From NCBI GenBank assembly GCA_963824805.1, contig CAWGQZ010000085.1, forward strand, positions 21,093 through 85,092: a stretch of 64,000 bases of DNA. Direction: 5' to 3'. Of this stretch, positions 17,756 through 25,600 are shown one piece after another. The position numbers and the translations under genes were made by a program. Below the pieces are notes generated by a model. The model worked only from the letters and a program-made list of their open reading frames with translations, was not told the origin of the DNA and did no database searches. Source of the stretch: DATBAT01 sp963824805 (lineage in GTDB: Bacteria > Acidobacteriota > Terriglobia > Terriglobales > Acidobacteriaceae). Positions within the stretch are counted from its first letter, which is position 1. Each line of letters opens with the position of its first letter.

Positions 17756-19030
17756 ATGAGAAAAAAACGCTTGATTTTTCCGCTTCTTTGCTCACTCTTC
17801 CTCTCTGCCGCGTTCGCGCAAGAACTTCCAAAAGCGAAGCCTGAAGCTGAGGGCTTTTCTCCAGAGCGCCTTGAACGGATTGGCACGGCTGTGCAGCACG
17901 GCATTGATGAGAAGCGCATTGCCGGCGCCGTAACGCTGGTCATGCGGCACGGAAATGTGGTGTGGTTCAAGGGCCAGGGGATGATGGACCGCGAAGGCGG
18001 CAAGGCGATGCCGACCGATGCGCTGTTTCGTATCTGCTCGATGACCAAGCCGATCACCAGTGTGGCGGTGATGATGCTCTACGAAGAAGGAAAATTTCTG
18101 CTTGACGATCCGGTCTCGAAGTATCTGCCGGAGTTTAAGAATTCCAAGGTGCTGGTGAAGCCGCCGTCTGGCGGAGAGCCATATACCATTCCTGCGACCA
18201 GGGAAATTACCATCCGCGATTTGCTGCGGCACACCTCGGGACTTACTTATAACTGGAATGAAACGCTGGGCGCGATGTATACCAACGCAAATGTCGCGAC
18301 TGGGTTGATGCCCTACGACGGTACGATTGCGGACAGTGTGAAACGACTGGCCGCACAGCCACTACTGTTCAATCCGGGAGAACGGTGGGAGTACAGTCTG
18401 GGCGTCGATGTGCTTGGCCGGCTAGTGGAAGTCATGTCCGGAAAGCCGCTCGACGAATTTTTTCGTACCCGCATCTTTGAGCCGCTGGGTATGAAAGATA
18501 GCTTCTTCTTTGTTCCTGACGATAAGGTGGGAAGGCTGGCCACGGCCTATACCTACTATGACGACAAGGGCCTGAATCGCTTTCCCGACACGCCGATCAC
18601 TGAGGGGACGATGAGCTATTCGGCGGACTACCCGCTGAAAGGAAAAAGGCTTTTCTCGGGCGGTGGAGGATTGGTTTCGACGGCGGCTGACTATGCGCGC
18701 TTCTGTCAGATGATGCTCGACAACGGCAAGGCCGGCAGGACGCGGCTGCTGAGCCGCAAGTCGGTCGAACTGATGACGCATGACCAGTTGGGCAAGATTG
18801 GTCCGGACCAGGGTTTTGGGTTGGGCTTCGGTGTGGACGGGATCAAGGAGCCACTCTCGGAATTGGGATCTCCGGGCACCTACAACTGGGGCGGATTTTT
18901 CTATACAGGGTTCATTGTCGACCCGAAAGAGCAGATGGTAGTTATCTTCATGGCGCAGTTACACCCAACCGGCGGATTGACGCTGGACCATGAGGTGAAT
19001 GTGCTGGCTTATCAGGCGCTGAATGACTAG
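17756..19030 (+). CDS. Exported class C beta-lactamase-like serine hydrolase
   Basis: A 424-residue penicillin-binding-fold hydrolase. The signal peptide is residues 1-22 (ending AAFAQ). The nucleophile motif SxxK is seen in FRICSMTKPITSVAVMMLYE, the second motif as YSLGVDVLGRL, and DLLRHTSGLTYNW is a family mark. The C-terminal segment DQGFGLGFGVDGI and NWGGFFYTGFIVDPKEQM matches the esterase/EstB-like branch rather than true AmpC. Probable role is periplasmic esterase, D-aminopeptidase or peptidoglycan-related hydrolase; the substrate cannot be fixed. It follows the small membrane protein after 2 bases. Confidence 0.88.
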   Translation: MRKKRLIFPLLCSLFLSAAFAQELPKAKPEAEGFSPERLERIGTAVQHGIDEKRIAGAVTLVMRHGNVVWFKGQGMMDREGGKAMPTDALFRICSMTKPITSVAVMMLYEEGKFLLDDPVSKYLPEFKNSKVLVKPPSGGEPYTIPATREITIRDLLRHTSGLTYNWNETLGAMYTNANVATGLMPYDGTIADSVKRLAAQPLLFNPGERWEYSLGVDVLGRLVEVMSGKPLDEFFRTRIFEPLGMKDSFFFVPDDKVGRLATAYTYYDDKGLNRFPDTPITEGTMSYSADYPLKGKRLFSGGGGLVSTAADYARFCQMMLDNGKAGRTRLLSRKSVELMTHDQLGKIGPDQGFGLGFGVDGIKEPLSELGSPGTYNWGGFFYTGFIVDPKEQMVVIFMAQLHPTGGLTLDHEVNVLAYQALND

Positions 19031-19075
19031 GACTAAGCGGCAGATACGCAATTTCAAAGTAGCCCACTACCAGAC

Positions 19076-19141
19076 GTTCCAACCGGGGACTTTGGGCCCG
19101 GAGTATTGCCTGGAACCAAAGTAGGCAGTTCCTGCCATCTG
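19076..19141 (+). pseudogene. Remnant of a second lipoprotein serine protease C-terminus
   Basis: In the short gap between the serine hydrolase and ggt, the plus strand reads VPTGDFGPGVLPGTKVGSSC, closely matching the end of the protease encoded at 8489-10231 (IPTGHFGPGVLPGRRARSSC). The DNA is also similar over about 65 bases. No other part of the protease is present, so this is the scar of a lost paralogue. Confidence 0.6.
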
Positions 19142-19152
19142 CCGCGTGCTTG

Positions 19153-20814
19153 TTATTGGACCGGCGGTGCCTCGGGTTCGGCGGAGCCGTCGGTTCTTGG
19201 GTCGGAGGCGCCGTAATGGGTCCCAGTTTTTGAATCCTGCATGACCGCCTGACCGCGTCCCATGGCGGTGGTGTATTCCTGGTGGACAGTCAACTGATGG
19301 CCCTTGGCGGTGAGTCTGTCGCGCACGTCGGCGGGCACGCGCGACTCGATGACGATATTGCAGCCTCGCTTAGGGCTGACGGTGAAACGGGCCTGCTCCA
19401 ACGCTTGCTGGATGTTCATGTTGTAGTCGGCAATGTTGGAGACGAACTGCGCGTGAGCCAGCGGCTGGTTGGCTCCGCCCATGATGCCGAAACCGATGTG
19501 CTGATCCCCACGTTCCATGAAAGCTGGAATGATTGTGTGATAGGGGCGCTTGCGCGGAGCTAGCGCGTTTGGTTTTGATGGGTCGAGCAAGAAAAGACCG
19601 CCGCGATTTTGCAGGACGAATCCCATGCCCCGAACCGTAACTCCAGAACCAAACGCAGCATAGTTGCTTTGAATCAGCGAGACGATATTGCCTTCTTTAT
19701 CAATTGCGGTCAGATAAGTGGTGTCGCTATGTGGCGGATCACCCGCCGATGCGTTGCAGTTGGCCTGATCTCCGATTAACTTTGCGCGCTCCTTTGCGTA
19801 GTCTTTCGAAAGTAAACCTTGCACCGGAACCTTGGCGAAACGCGGATCGGCGTTGTATCGATCCAGATCAGCATAGGCTAACTTCATGGCTTCGATCTTT
19901 TTATGAAGCTCCGGGACGCTGGATGGACCATCGGGCGAGGCCGGAGTGGTCGCCATGATATTCAACATTTCTAATGCGGCCATTCCCTGGCCATTGGGCG
20001 GCAGTTCATAGACCGTCCAGTCGCGGTAAGTGGTGTGAACTGGTTCTACCCACTCGGGAGTGAACTGGCTTAGATCGTCGGCTGCCATGGTTCCGCCTGC
20101 AGCCTTGGAAGTTGCCAGAATGGCTTGGGCGATTTCTCCTTTGTAGTAGGCGTCGGAACCCTTTTCCGCGACCAGCGCCAAAGCTTTTGCCAGGTCAGGA
20201 TTGCGGAAGATTTCGCCGATTCCAGGCGGTTTTCCGTTGGGCAAGTAGACTTTTTGACCTTCCGGATCTTTGGCGAACATTTCCGGGGCATCCTCCCAGA
20301 AACCGTGGATGAGTTCCGGGACCGGATATCCCTCGCGAGCGTAAAAAATTGCCGACTGGAAGATGTCTTTCCAGGGAAGACGTCCGAATCGTCCATGCAG
20401 AGCACCCCATCCGGCGACTGCCCCGGGCACCGTGACCGAGTCGATGCCAGATTGCGGCATGGCGGTCACATCCCTGGCTCGCAGATGTTCAATAGTCAAA
20501 GCTTGCGGCGCCCATCCGCTCGAGTTGAGTCCGTAGAGTTTGCCGGTTTTGGCTTCCCAGTAAATCGCGAAGAGATCACCGCCCATCCCGTTCATCATGG
20601 GCTCGGTAACGCCCAGAACGGCATTGGCGGCGATAGCAGCGTCGACCGCCGATCCACCTTTGCGCAGAATTTCTGCGCCCGCCTGCGAGGCTTGCACGTG
20701 GCTGGTGGCAACGATGCCGTACCTGGTAATGACCATGGAGCGGGCGGTGTGACGGCCCTGGGCAACGGCAAGTTGAGAGCACAAGACGAGTGCGAGCAGG
20801 ACGCGGATTGGCAT
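19153..20814 (-). CDS. ggt: Gamma-glutamyltransferase, exported
   Basis: A 553-residue Ntn-hydrolase that cleaves and transfers the gamma-glutamyl group of glutathione. The signal peptide MPIRVLLALVLCSQLAVAQ sets the start at 20814; the frame is open to 20865 but that extension has no signal character. Family marks: ATSHVQASQAGAEILRKGGS, ANAVLGVTEPMMNGMGGDLF and the autoprocessing threonine in HSDTTYLTAIDKEGN, where the precursor is cut into large and small subunits. The oxyanion/substrate segment is RKRPYHTIIPAFM and IMGGANQPLAHAQFV. Acts in the periplasm in glutathione salvage. It is monocistronic. Confidence 0.93.
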   Translation of the reverse strand: MPIRVLLALVLCSQLAVAQGRHTARSMVITRYGIVATSHVQASQAGAEILRKGGSAVDAAIAANAVLGVTEPMMNGMGGDLFAIYWEAKTGKLYGLNSSGWAPQALTIEHLRARDVTAMPQSGIDSVTVPGAVAGWGALHGRFGRLPWKDIFQSAIFYAREGYPVPELIHGFWEDAPEMFAKDPEGQKVYLPNGKPPGIGEIFRNPDLAKALALVAEKGSDAYYKGEIAQAILATSKAAGGTMAADDLSQFTPEWVEPVHTTYRDWTVYELPPNGQGMAALEMLNIMATTPASPDGPSSVPELHKKIEAMKLAYADLDRYNADPRFAKVPVQGLLSKDYAKERAKLIGDQANCNASAGDPPHSDTTYLTAIDKEGNIVSLIQSNYAAFGSGVTVRGMGFVLQNRGGLFLLDPSKPNALAPRKRPYHTIIPAFMERGDQHIGFGIMGGANQPLAHAQFVSNIADYNMNIQQALEQARFTVSPKRGCNIVIESRVPADVRDRLTAKGHQLTVHQEYTTAMGRGQAVMQDSKTGTHYGASDPRTDGSAEPEAPPVQ

Positions 20815-20916
20815 TGAATCCCTTCGGTGAAGAGAGATTGTGTAGGGTACTGCAAGAGATGTCAAGGAGTCGCGCCTAGTTGGTCTGCTCAGTCTTCAGC
20901 TGTCCGTTCTCGGCTT

Positions 20917-22008
20917 TCAGCGGCGCTTTATGATGAAAACTGTTTTGTCGTCGATTCGATCTTGTTCGCTGATCTGCTGGAGATGCTGATCCTGTTTCAC
21001 CGCATGTTGCAGGATGGCATTACAGATCTCTTTCGCCGGTTGATATTTATGAGCGCGGATTACCTGTTCAAGCTGACGACGGTCCTCTGGATCGCTACCG
21101 TCATAGACGCCGTCGGTATAGAGAAAGAGAATGTCTCCCGGGCTCATAAGCGTGATCTCGGCAACATCTGAGGAGTCTATCTGCCGGGTCCGCAGCGCCA
21201 TGGAAAGATATTTGTTGCGATCAGGATGGTCTTCGGGAATCTCCAGACCGAGCGCCAAGAATTGAACCATGCGGGTCTGATCGATTTCCATGAATCTTTC
21301 GAATTCGGCGGAGAAAACCAGCGGCGGAGGATGGCCAAAATTCATAAAACGAAAATGGCCATTGGGACGGATTTCGCCGTAGAGCATGGTGGCGATTTCA
21401 CGGGAGTTATCGTCAGCGTCGCGGCCCAAAGCATTACGGGCAGTCACTGACTGCGCCAGCCTCAAATTAATTTTCTCGAAGAAATCAGGTGTAGTTTTCC
21501 CGCTTTGATCGAGTTCGGACAGCATGAAGGCATGGAAAGTGTCGTGGACGGTGGAGGCAATTTTGGCGGAGATGATTCCGTGGCCTTGAGCGTCCACCAG
21601 AAGTACGCCTGCAGTGGTATAGAGCTCATGCAAATCTTCAGCAATCCGGCTTTGTTCTGAACTTTTAGCGCGCCGGTACTCGGCAGCAACGGCGGGAGTA
21701 TAGCCGGACCGAGACTTCAACCACAGGACGTGCGCGTCAACGGAATTCCGCGGGGCCTGGCCTTGCGGGAGGGGTTCCAGGTAATCCGCAGACAGCTTCA
21801 GGGCGCGTGCAATACGGGCATCGATGTTATAGCGCTGCTGGAAGTTAATGTATTCGAAAAGGTCTCCGCCCACGCTGCCTGCGGGGATGGAGTCGCCGTA
21901 CATGTCGATGCCGGCCAGGTGGGGGATGGTGCCCTCCACCGGCATTAATCGCTTGCGGAGATACTCGTCGATGCTCGGTTCTACCTGTGGAGGGACCGTC
22001 GAGCCCAT
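20917..22008 (-). CDS. PP2C-type (SpoIIE/RsbU-like) serine phosphatase
   Basis: A 363-residue phosphatase. The metal-binding motifs of the PPM/SpoIIE fold are in order: AGSVGGDLFEYI, LLVDAQGHGIISAKIASTVH, FRFMNFGHPPPLVF, GDILFLYTDGVYDGSDPEDR and RIDDKTVFIIKRR. A helical insertion of about 60 residues lies between the first two motifs. There is no PAS, GAF, HAMP or receiver domain, so the input must come from a partner or the insertion. Such enzymes dephosphorylate anti-sigma-factor antagonists. It is divergent from imuA; the 180-bp gap must hold both promoters. Confidence 0.85.
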   Translation of the reverse strand: MGSTVPPQVEPSIDEYLRKRLMPVEGTIPHLAGIDMYGDSIPAGSVGGDLFEYINFQQRYNIDARIARALKLSADYLEPLPQGQAPRNSVDAHVLWLKSRSGYTPAVAAEYRRAKSSEQSRIAEDLHELYTTAGVLLVDAQGHGIISAKIASTVHDTFHAFMLSELDQSGKTTPDFFEKINLRLAQSVTARNALGRDADDNSREIATMLYGEIRPNGHFRFMNFGHPPPLVFSAEFERFMEIDQTRMVQFLALGLEIPEDHPDRNKYLSMALRTRQIDSSDVAEITLMSPGDILFLYTDGVYDGSDPEDRRQLEQVIRAHKYQPAKEICNAILQHAVKQDQHLQQISEQDRIDDKTVFIIKRR

Positions 22009-22187
22009 GCTTACCGTTTAATTACCTTTCGTATTTATTAAATTATACGGAACCTCGAGGGCGGCTAATGCCGACTGGCGGTACTAAAGTACAGGATTTC
22101 GCAAGGACTCGCCTCCCACATTTCTGAAGCTTCGGAATATATTCTTCGCTCCCTCAATAGCTTAGAGAAAAACGCCCATTTCAAGCA

Positions 22188-22216
22188 TTGACAGGGCTTG
22201 CTCCGGGGTCTAGTGT
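22188..22216 (+). promoter_or_regulatory. Sigma70-type promoter of the imuA-imuB-dnaE2 operon
   Basis: TTGACA at 22188-22193 and TAGTGT at 22211-22216 are separated by exactly 17 bases. The -35 is a perfect consensus. The predicted transcription start near 22223 gives a leader of about 30 bases to the imuA ATG at 22254. A TTG codon inside the -35 box opens a longer imuA frame but cannot be the start if this promoter is used. Confidence 0.7.
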
Positions 22217-22225
22217 AGCCATTCT

Positions 22226-22245
22226 AAAGGCGAACAAAAGGCGAA
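22226..22245 (+). promoter_or_regulatory. Tandem 9-bp direct repeat over the imuA transcription start
   Basis: AAAGGCGAA occurs at 22226-22234 and again at 22237-22245, an 11-bp period (one helical turn). It lies just downstream of the -10 box, where a repressor such as LexA would block transcription. The sequence is not a known LexA box that I can name. The second copy could also serve as a weak ribosome-binding site. Confidence 0.45.
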
Positions 22246-22253
22246 TATTTAAT

Positions 22254-22949
22254 ATGCAAGCCGCTCTCCTCCGCAAGCAAATTGAAGCGGAACTACCTTC
22301 CGCTTTTACTGTCTACAGGCGCAAGGAGTTAGGCTGTATTCCAACTGGAATTCCACAAATTGACCGCGAAGTGCAGGGGATCCCGTTACATGCTTTGACA
22401 GAAATCTGTGGCAGCAATCTGGCTTCGTCGGGCAAAACCTCTGTGCTGAGTTCCCTGCTGGCCCATGCCTCGCGCCAACACTTCTGTGCGCTGGTGGACG
22501 CAAGCGATTCGTTTGATCCGACCAGCAGTGCGGGCATTCAGTTTTCCCGATTGCTGTGGGTGCGATGCGGCAAGAGCAAGGCCCGATTGGGACGGCTGGA
22601 GCAGGCCTTTAAAGTTGCCGACATTCTGTTGCAAAGCGGGGGCTTTGGTCTGATTGTTGTGGACCTTAGCGGTCTGGCGGAACCTCGGGTGAGAAATGTC
22701 CCGCTGAGTTCGTGGTTCCGCTTCAGTCGTGTTATCGAGAAGCAGGCGGCGGCACTGGTTTTTATCGAACAGGAACCGCACGCTACCAGTTGTGCCGGGC
22801 TGGTATTGCGAGTGTCGGCAGAACCTGCAGCTTTCTCGGGAAATTTGTTCACCGGCTTCCACCTCAAAGCTGAAGTCCTGCGCGGACATGAAAAGCGGCC
22901 GGTGCGCTCGGAACGGTCAGGATTCTCTCTTCACACTCAATGGGCCTAG
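22254..22949 (+). CDS. imuA: ImuA, RecA/SulA-like mutasome protein
   Basis: A 231-residue protein related to RecA ATPases, the first component of the ImuA-ImuB-DnaE2 mutasome. It opens MQAALLRKQIEAELPSAF, then GCIPTGIPQIDREVQGIPLH and EICGSNLASSGKTSVLSSLL, a degenerate P-loop (GSNLASSGKTS). LLWVRCGKSKARLGRLEQ and FGLIVVDLSGL match the Walker B region. In known systems ImuA/ImuA' links RecA filaments to the translesion polymerase and is induced by DNA damage. The ATG at 22254 fits the promoter. It is separated from imuB by 3 bases. Confidence 0.85.
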   Translation: MQAALLRKQIEAELPSAFTVYRRKELGCIPTGIPQIDREVQGIPLHALTEICGSNLASSGKTSVLSSLLAHASRQHFCALVDASDSFDPTSSAGIQFSRLLWVRCGKSKARLGRLEQAFKVADILLQSGGFGLIVVDLSGLAEPRVRNVPLSSWFRFSRVIEKQAAALVFIEQEPHATSCAGLVLRVSAEPAAFSGNLFTGFHLKAEVLRGHEKRPVRSERSGFSLHTQWA

Positions 22950-22952
22950 TTT

Positions 22953-24482
22953 ATGTTTGCCTGCTTCTATGTTCCCGATTTCCCCGTGCAGGCGGCGCTG
23001 CTCATTGAGTTGCCGCAGGCTCGAAATGTTTTCAAACAGTCTCCATTAGCTATCCTCGACGGCCCCGCCAATCTGCCAAGAGTCTTTGCCCTGAACCAGC
23101 CCGCCCGGCAAGCCGGGATTGAAAGCGGCATGACCAAGCTGCAAGTAGAAACCTACGGCGGCGTTCTGCTGCGCAAGCGAATTGTCAGCCTTGAAGATTC
23201 CGCGCAAAGCACACTGATGGAATTCGCCGGAGGGTTTTCGCCGCGGGTGGAATCCACTGCTGCCGGAACTGTGACCCTGGATTTGTCTGGAAGCGAAAAG
23301 CTTCTCGGGCCATGGCCACGGGTTGCACACCACATAATGAGTAGCGCGGCCGAAGCTGGGTTCGATCTGCACATTGCGATTGCCTCCAATCCGGATGCCG
23401 CCTTTCATGCCGCACGTGTCTTCCCGAGTATCACAATCATTGCGCCTGGGGAAGAAGCCCTGCGGTTGGCGCCTCTGCCGGTGGGGATACTTCCTGCGTC
23501 CCCACAGACCCTGGAAATTCTGGAGGGCTGGGGAATTCCTACTTTCGATGCGTTGGCGGTACTGCCTACAGTGGCCATCGCCGAGCGGTTGGGGCAGGAG
23601 GGACTATACCTGCAAAAGCTGGCGCGAGGAGAAACCAACCGTCCCTTGCTGACGATGGAGCCAGTAAAAGAATTCGTCGCGAGTTTTGAGTTTGAGGATC
23701 CAGTGGAGACCCTGGAGTCGCTCTTCTTTATTTTGAACCGGCTGCTGCAACAACTTTGCGCGAACCTGGTTTCGGGATCGTTTGCGACCAACGAATTGCG
23801 GCTCACAATTGGGCTCGAAGTCAGGCAGCTTCAGACCGATGGAAATCAAGAACTGTACCAGCACGAATGGAAGTTGCCGATTCCCACGCAGGATAGGCAT
23901 GTACTCTTCGGTTTAATTCGCCTGCACCTAGAAAGGACCACGTTCTCCGCGCCCATCCGAGAGTTGATCGTCGAAATTGTTCCAGTAAAGCCACGCCGGG
24001 TGCAAGGCAATCTTTTTCTGCCTCCTTCGCCGGAGCCGGAAAAACTAGAAATGACTTTGGAGCGGATTCGCGGGGTGGTTGGCAGCAACGATGAGGAAGG
24101 CATTGCATGTGTGGGATCGCCTGGGTTGCTCGATACATACAGGCCCGGCAGTTTTACCGTCCATCCATTTTCGAGCATGGATAATACGGCGGATTCTTCG
24201 CCGGCGGCGCGGGTAGTTGCTTTTCGGGTTTTTCGCCCAGCGCTAGAGACTTCGGTGAAACTCAATCAGCAGAAACCGTACTACGTTCAGCTTTGGCACC
24301 GGCATCTTCCGGTACTCGCGGCATCGGGTCCGTGGTGCACCTCGGGCAACTGGTGGAACGCTTTCATCTGGGCGCGCGAGGAGTGGGATGTCGCCCTGAA
24401 GACCGCCGCCGGCATTGGCTTCTATCGCATCTATCGCGACCGGCTTCGCCGGCAATGGTTTGTGGAAGGAGTTTTTGATTAA
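22953..24482 (+). CDS. imuB: ImuB, catalytically inactive Y-family polymerase
   Basis: A 509-residue Y-family DNA polymerase homologue acting as hub between the beta clamp, ImuA and DnaE2. The N-terminus FACFYVPDFPVQAALLIELP lacks the DxDSFF acidic motif of active Y polymerases, and the second acidic motif is replaced (SPRVESTAAGTVTLDLSG), so polymerisation is not expected. The helix-hairpin region LEILEGWGIPTFDALAVLPT and the little-finger region follow. The C-terminal part ending RQWFVEGVFD is the normal ImuB tail. It starts at ATG 22953, 3 bases after imuA, and ends 5 bases before dnaE2. Confidence 0.9.
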   Translation: MFACFYVPDFPVQAALLIELPQARNVFKQSPLAILDGPANLPRVFALNQPARQAGIESGMTKLQVETYGGVLLRKRIVSLEDSAQSTLMEFAGGFSPRVESTAAGTVTLDLSGSEKLLGPWPRVAHHIMSSAAEAGFDLHIAIASNPDAAFHAARVFPSITIIAPGEEALRLAPLPVGILPASPQTLEILEGWGIPTFDALAVLPTVAIAERLGQEGLYLQKLARGETNRPLLTMEPVKEFVASFEFEDPVETLESLFFILNRLLQQLCANLVSGSFATNELRLTIGLEVRQLQTDGNQELYQHEWKLPIPTQDRHVLFGLIRLHLERTTFSAPIRELIVEIVPVKPRRVQGNLFLPPSPEPEKLEMTLERIRGVVGSNDEEGIACVGSPGLLDTYRPGSFTVHPFSSMDNTADSSPAARVVAFRVFRPALETSVKLNQQKPYYVQLWHRHLPVLAASGPWCTSGNWWNAFIWAREEWDVALKTAAGIGFYRIYRDRLRRQWFVEGVFD

Positions 24483-24487
24483 GCATC

Positions 24488-25600
24488 ATGAAATATGTCG
24501 AACTACACGCCCGTTCAGCATTCAGCTTTCTTGAAGGCGCTTCCCTGCCCGAGTCTTTGATCTCGAATGCCAAAGAACGTGGTATGCCTGCCATGGCCCT
24601 GTTGGATAGTCACGGATTCTACGGAGCGCCACGTTTTCATATGGCGTCGAAACGATGCGGCATAAAAGCACACGTTGGCGCGGAAGTAAGTATTACGGAC
24701 GGCGGAAATTATCCTTTGCTGGTCAGGACCCGAACTGGGTATCAAAATCTTTGCCGTCTGATTACTGCCGCAAAGTTGCGCACTCCGAAGAAGACCGTCG
24801 CCACCATCAAACTCGATGAATTGCAAACTCATTCCGAAGACCTCATCTGTCTAACCGGAGATGAACATGGGCCGCTGGCGCATGCGCTGGAAAAACAAGG
24901 AATCGCGGGCGGACGTGAACTGCTTACGCAATTGGTATCTATCTTCGGACGCGACAACGTTTATGTGGAAATGCAGCGCCACGCTGATCGCTGTCAGGAG
25001 TCGCGCAACCAGGCCGCGGTGAGCTTGGCGCGAGAGCTTCATCTTTCTCTATTAGCCACGAACGGCGTCTGCTACGCGACACCGGCTGAGCGCCAGATCG
25101 CCGATGTTTTTACTTGCATCAAGAACAAGCGGCGCCTCGATACCGCCGGGAAATTGCTGGCGCGCAATTCTCAGCGACACATTCGCGATGAGGAAGAGAT
25201 GTCCCGCCTGTTTGCGGACCTGCCGGAAGCTATCGCAAATACCGTAGAGTTATCTTCCCGTCTGGAATTTACCCTGAAGAATCTTGGATACGAGTTCCCT
25301 CTTTACCCGGTGCCGGAAGACGAAACCATGGATTCGTTCCTGCGCAAGCGCGTCTGGGAAGGTGCGCGCTGCCGTTACCGTCCGGTCAGCGAACGGGTGC
25401 GGAAGCAACTCGACAAAGAACTAGCGCTGATCGAAAAGCTGAAGCTCGCAGGATATTTCCTCATTGTCTGGGACCTGGTCTGGTTCTGCGAGCGTAACGG
25501 CATTCTGGTGCAGGGACGCGGCTCCGCGGCCAACAGCGCGGTTTGCTATTCGCTGGGCATCACCGCCATTGATCCCTATTGGCATGGATCTGCTGTTTGA
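24488..25600 (+). CDS. dnaE2: Error-prone DNA polymerase III alpha DnaE2, N-terminal part
   Basis: First third of the C-family error-prone polymerase of the mutasome. It begins YVELHARSAFSFLEGASLPE, the PHP domain, with GMPAMALLDSHGFYGAPRF, and reaches the palm with LAGYFLIVWDLVWFCERNGI and GRGSAANSAVCYSLGITAID. The frame then runs out at 25600. An extra C in GATCCCTATT (25574-25576) causes the shift: with one C removed the protein reads AIDPIGMDLLFERFL without a break. In vivo DnaE2 extends past lesions and causes most damage-induced mutations. Confidence 0.88.
   Translation: MKYVELHARSAFSFLEGASLPESLISNAKERGMPAMALLDSHGFYGAPRFHMASKRCGIKAHVGAEVSITDGGNYPLLVRTRTGYQNLCRLITAAKLRTPKKTVATIKLDELQTHSEDLICLTGDEHGPLAHALEKQGIAGGRELLTQLVSIFGRDNVYVEMQRHADRCQESRNQAAVSLARELHLSLLATNGVCYATPAERQIADVFTCIKNKRRLDTAGKLLARNSQRHIRDEEEMSRLFADLPEAIANTVELSSRLEFTLKNLGYEFPLYPVPEDETMDSFLRKRVWEGARCRYRPVSERVRKQLDKELALIEKLKLAGYFLIVWDLVWFCERNGILVQGRGSAANSAVCYSLGITAIDPYWHGSAV

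Noticed and set aside
22188..22253. Upstream TTG start of imuA at 22188
   Set aside because: The codon is inside a consensus -35 box and the added residues do not match ImuA N-termini.
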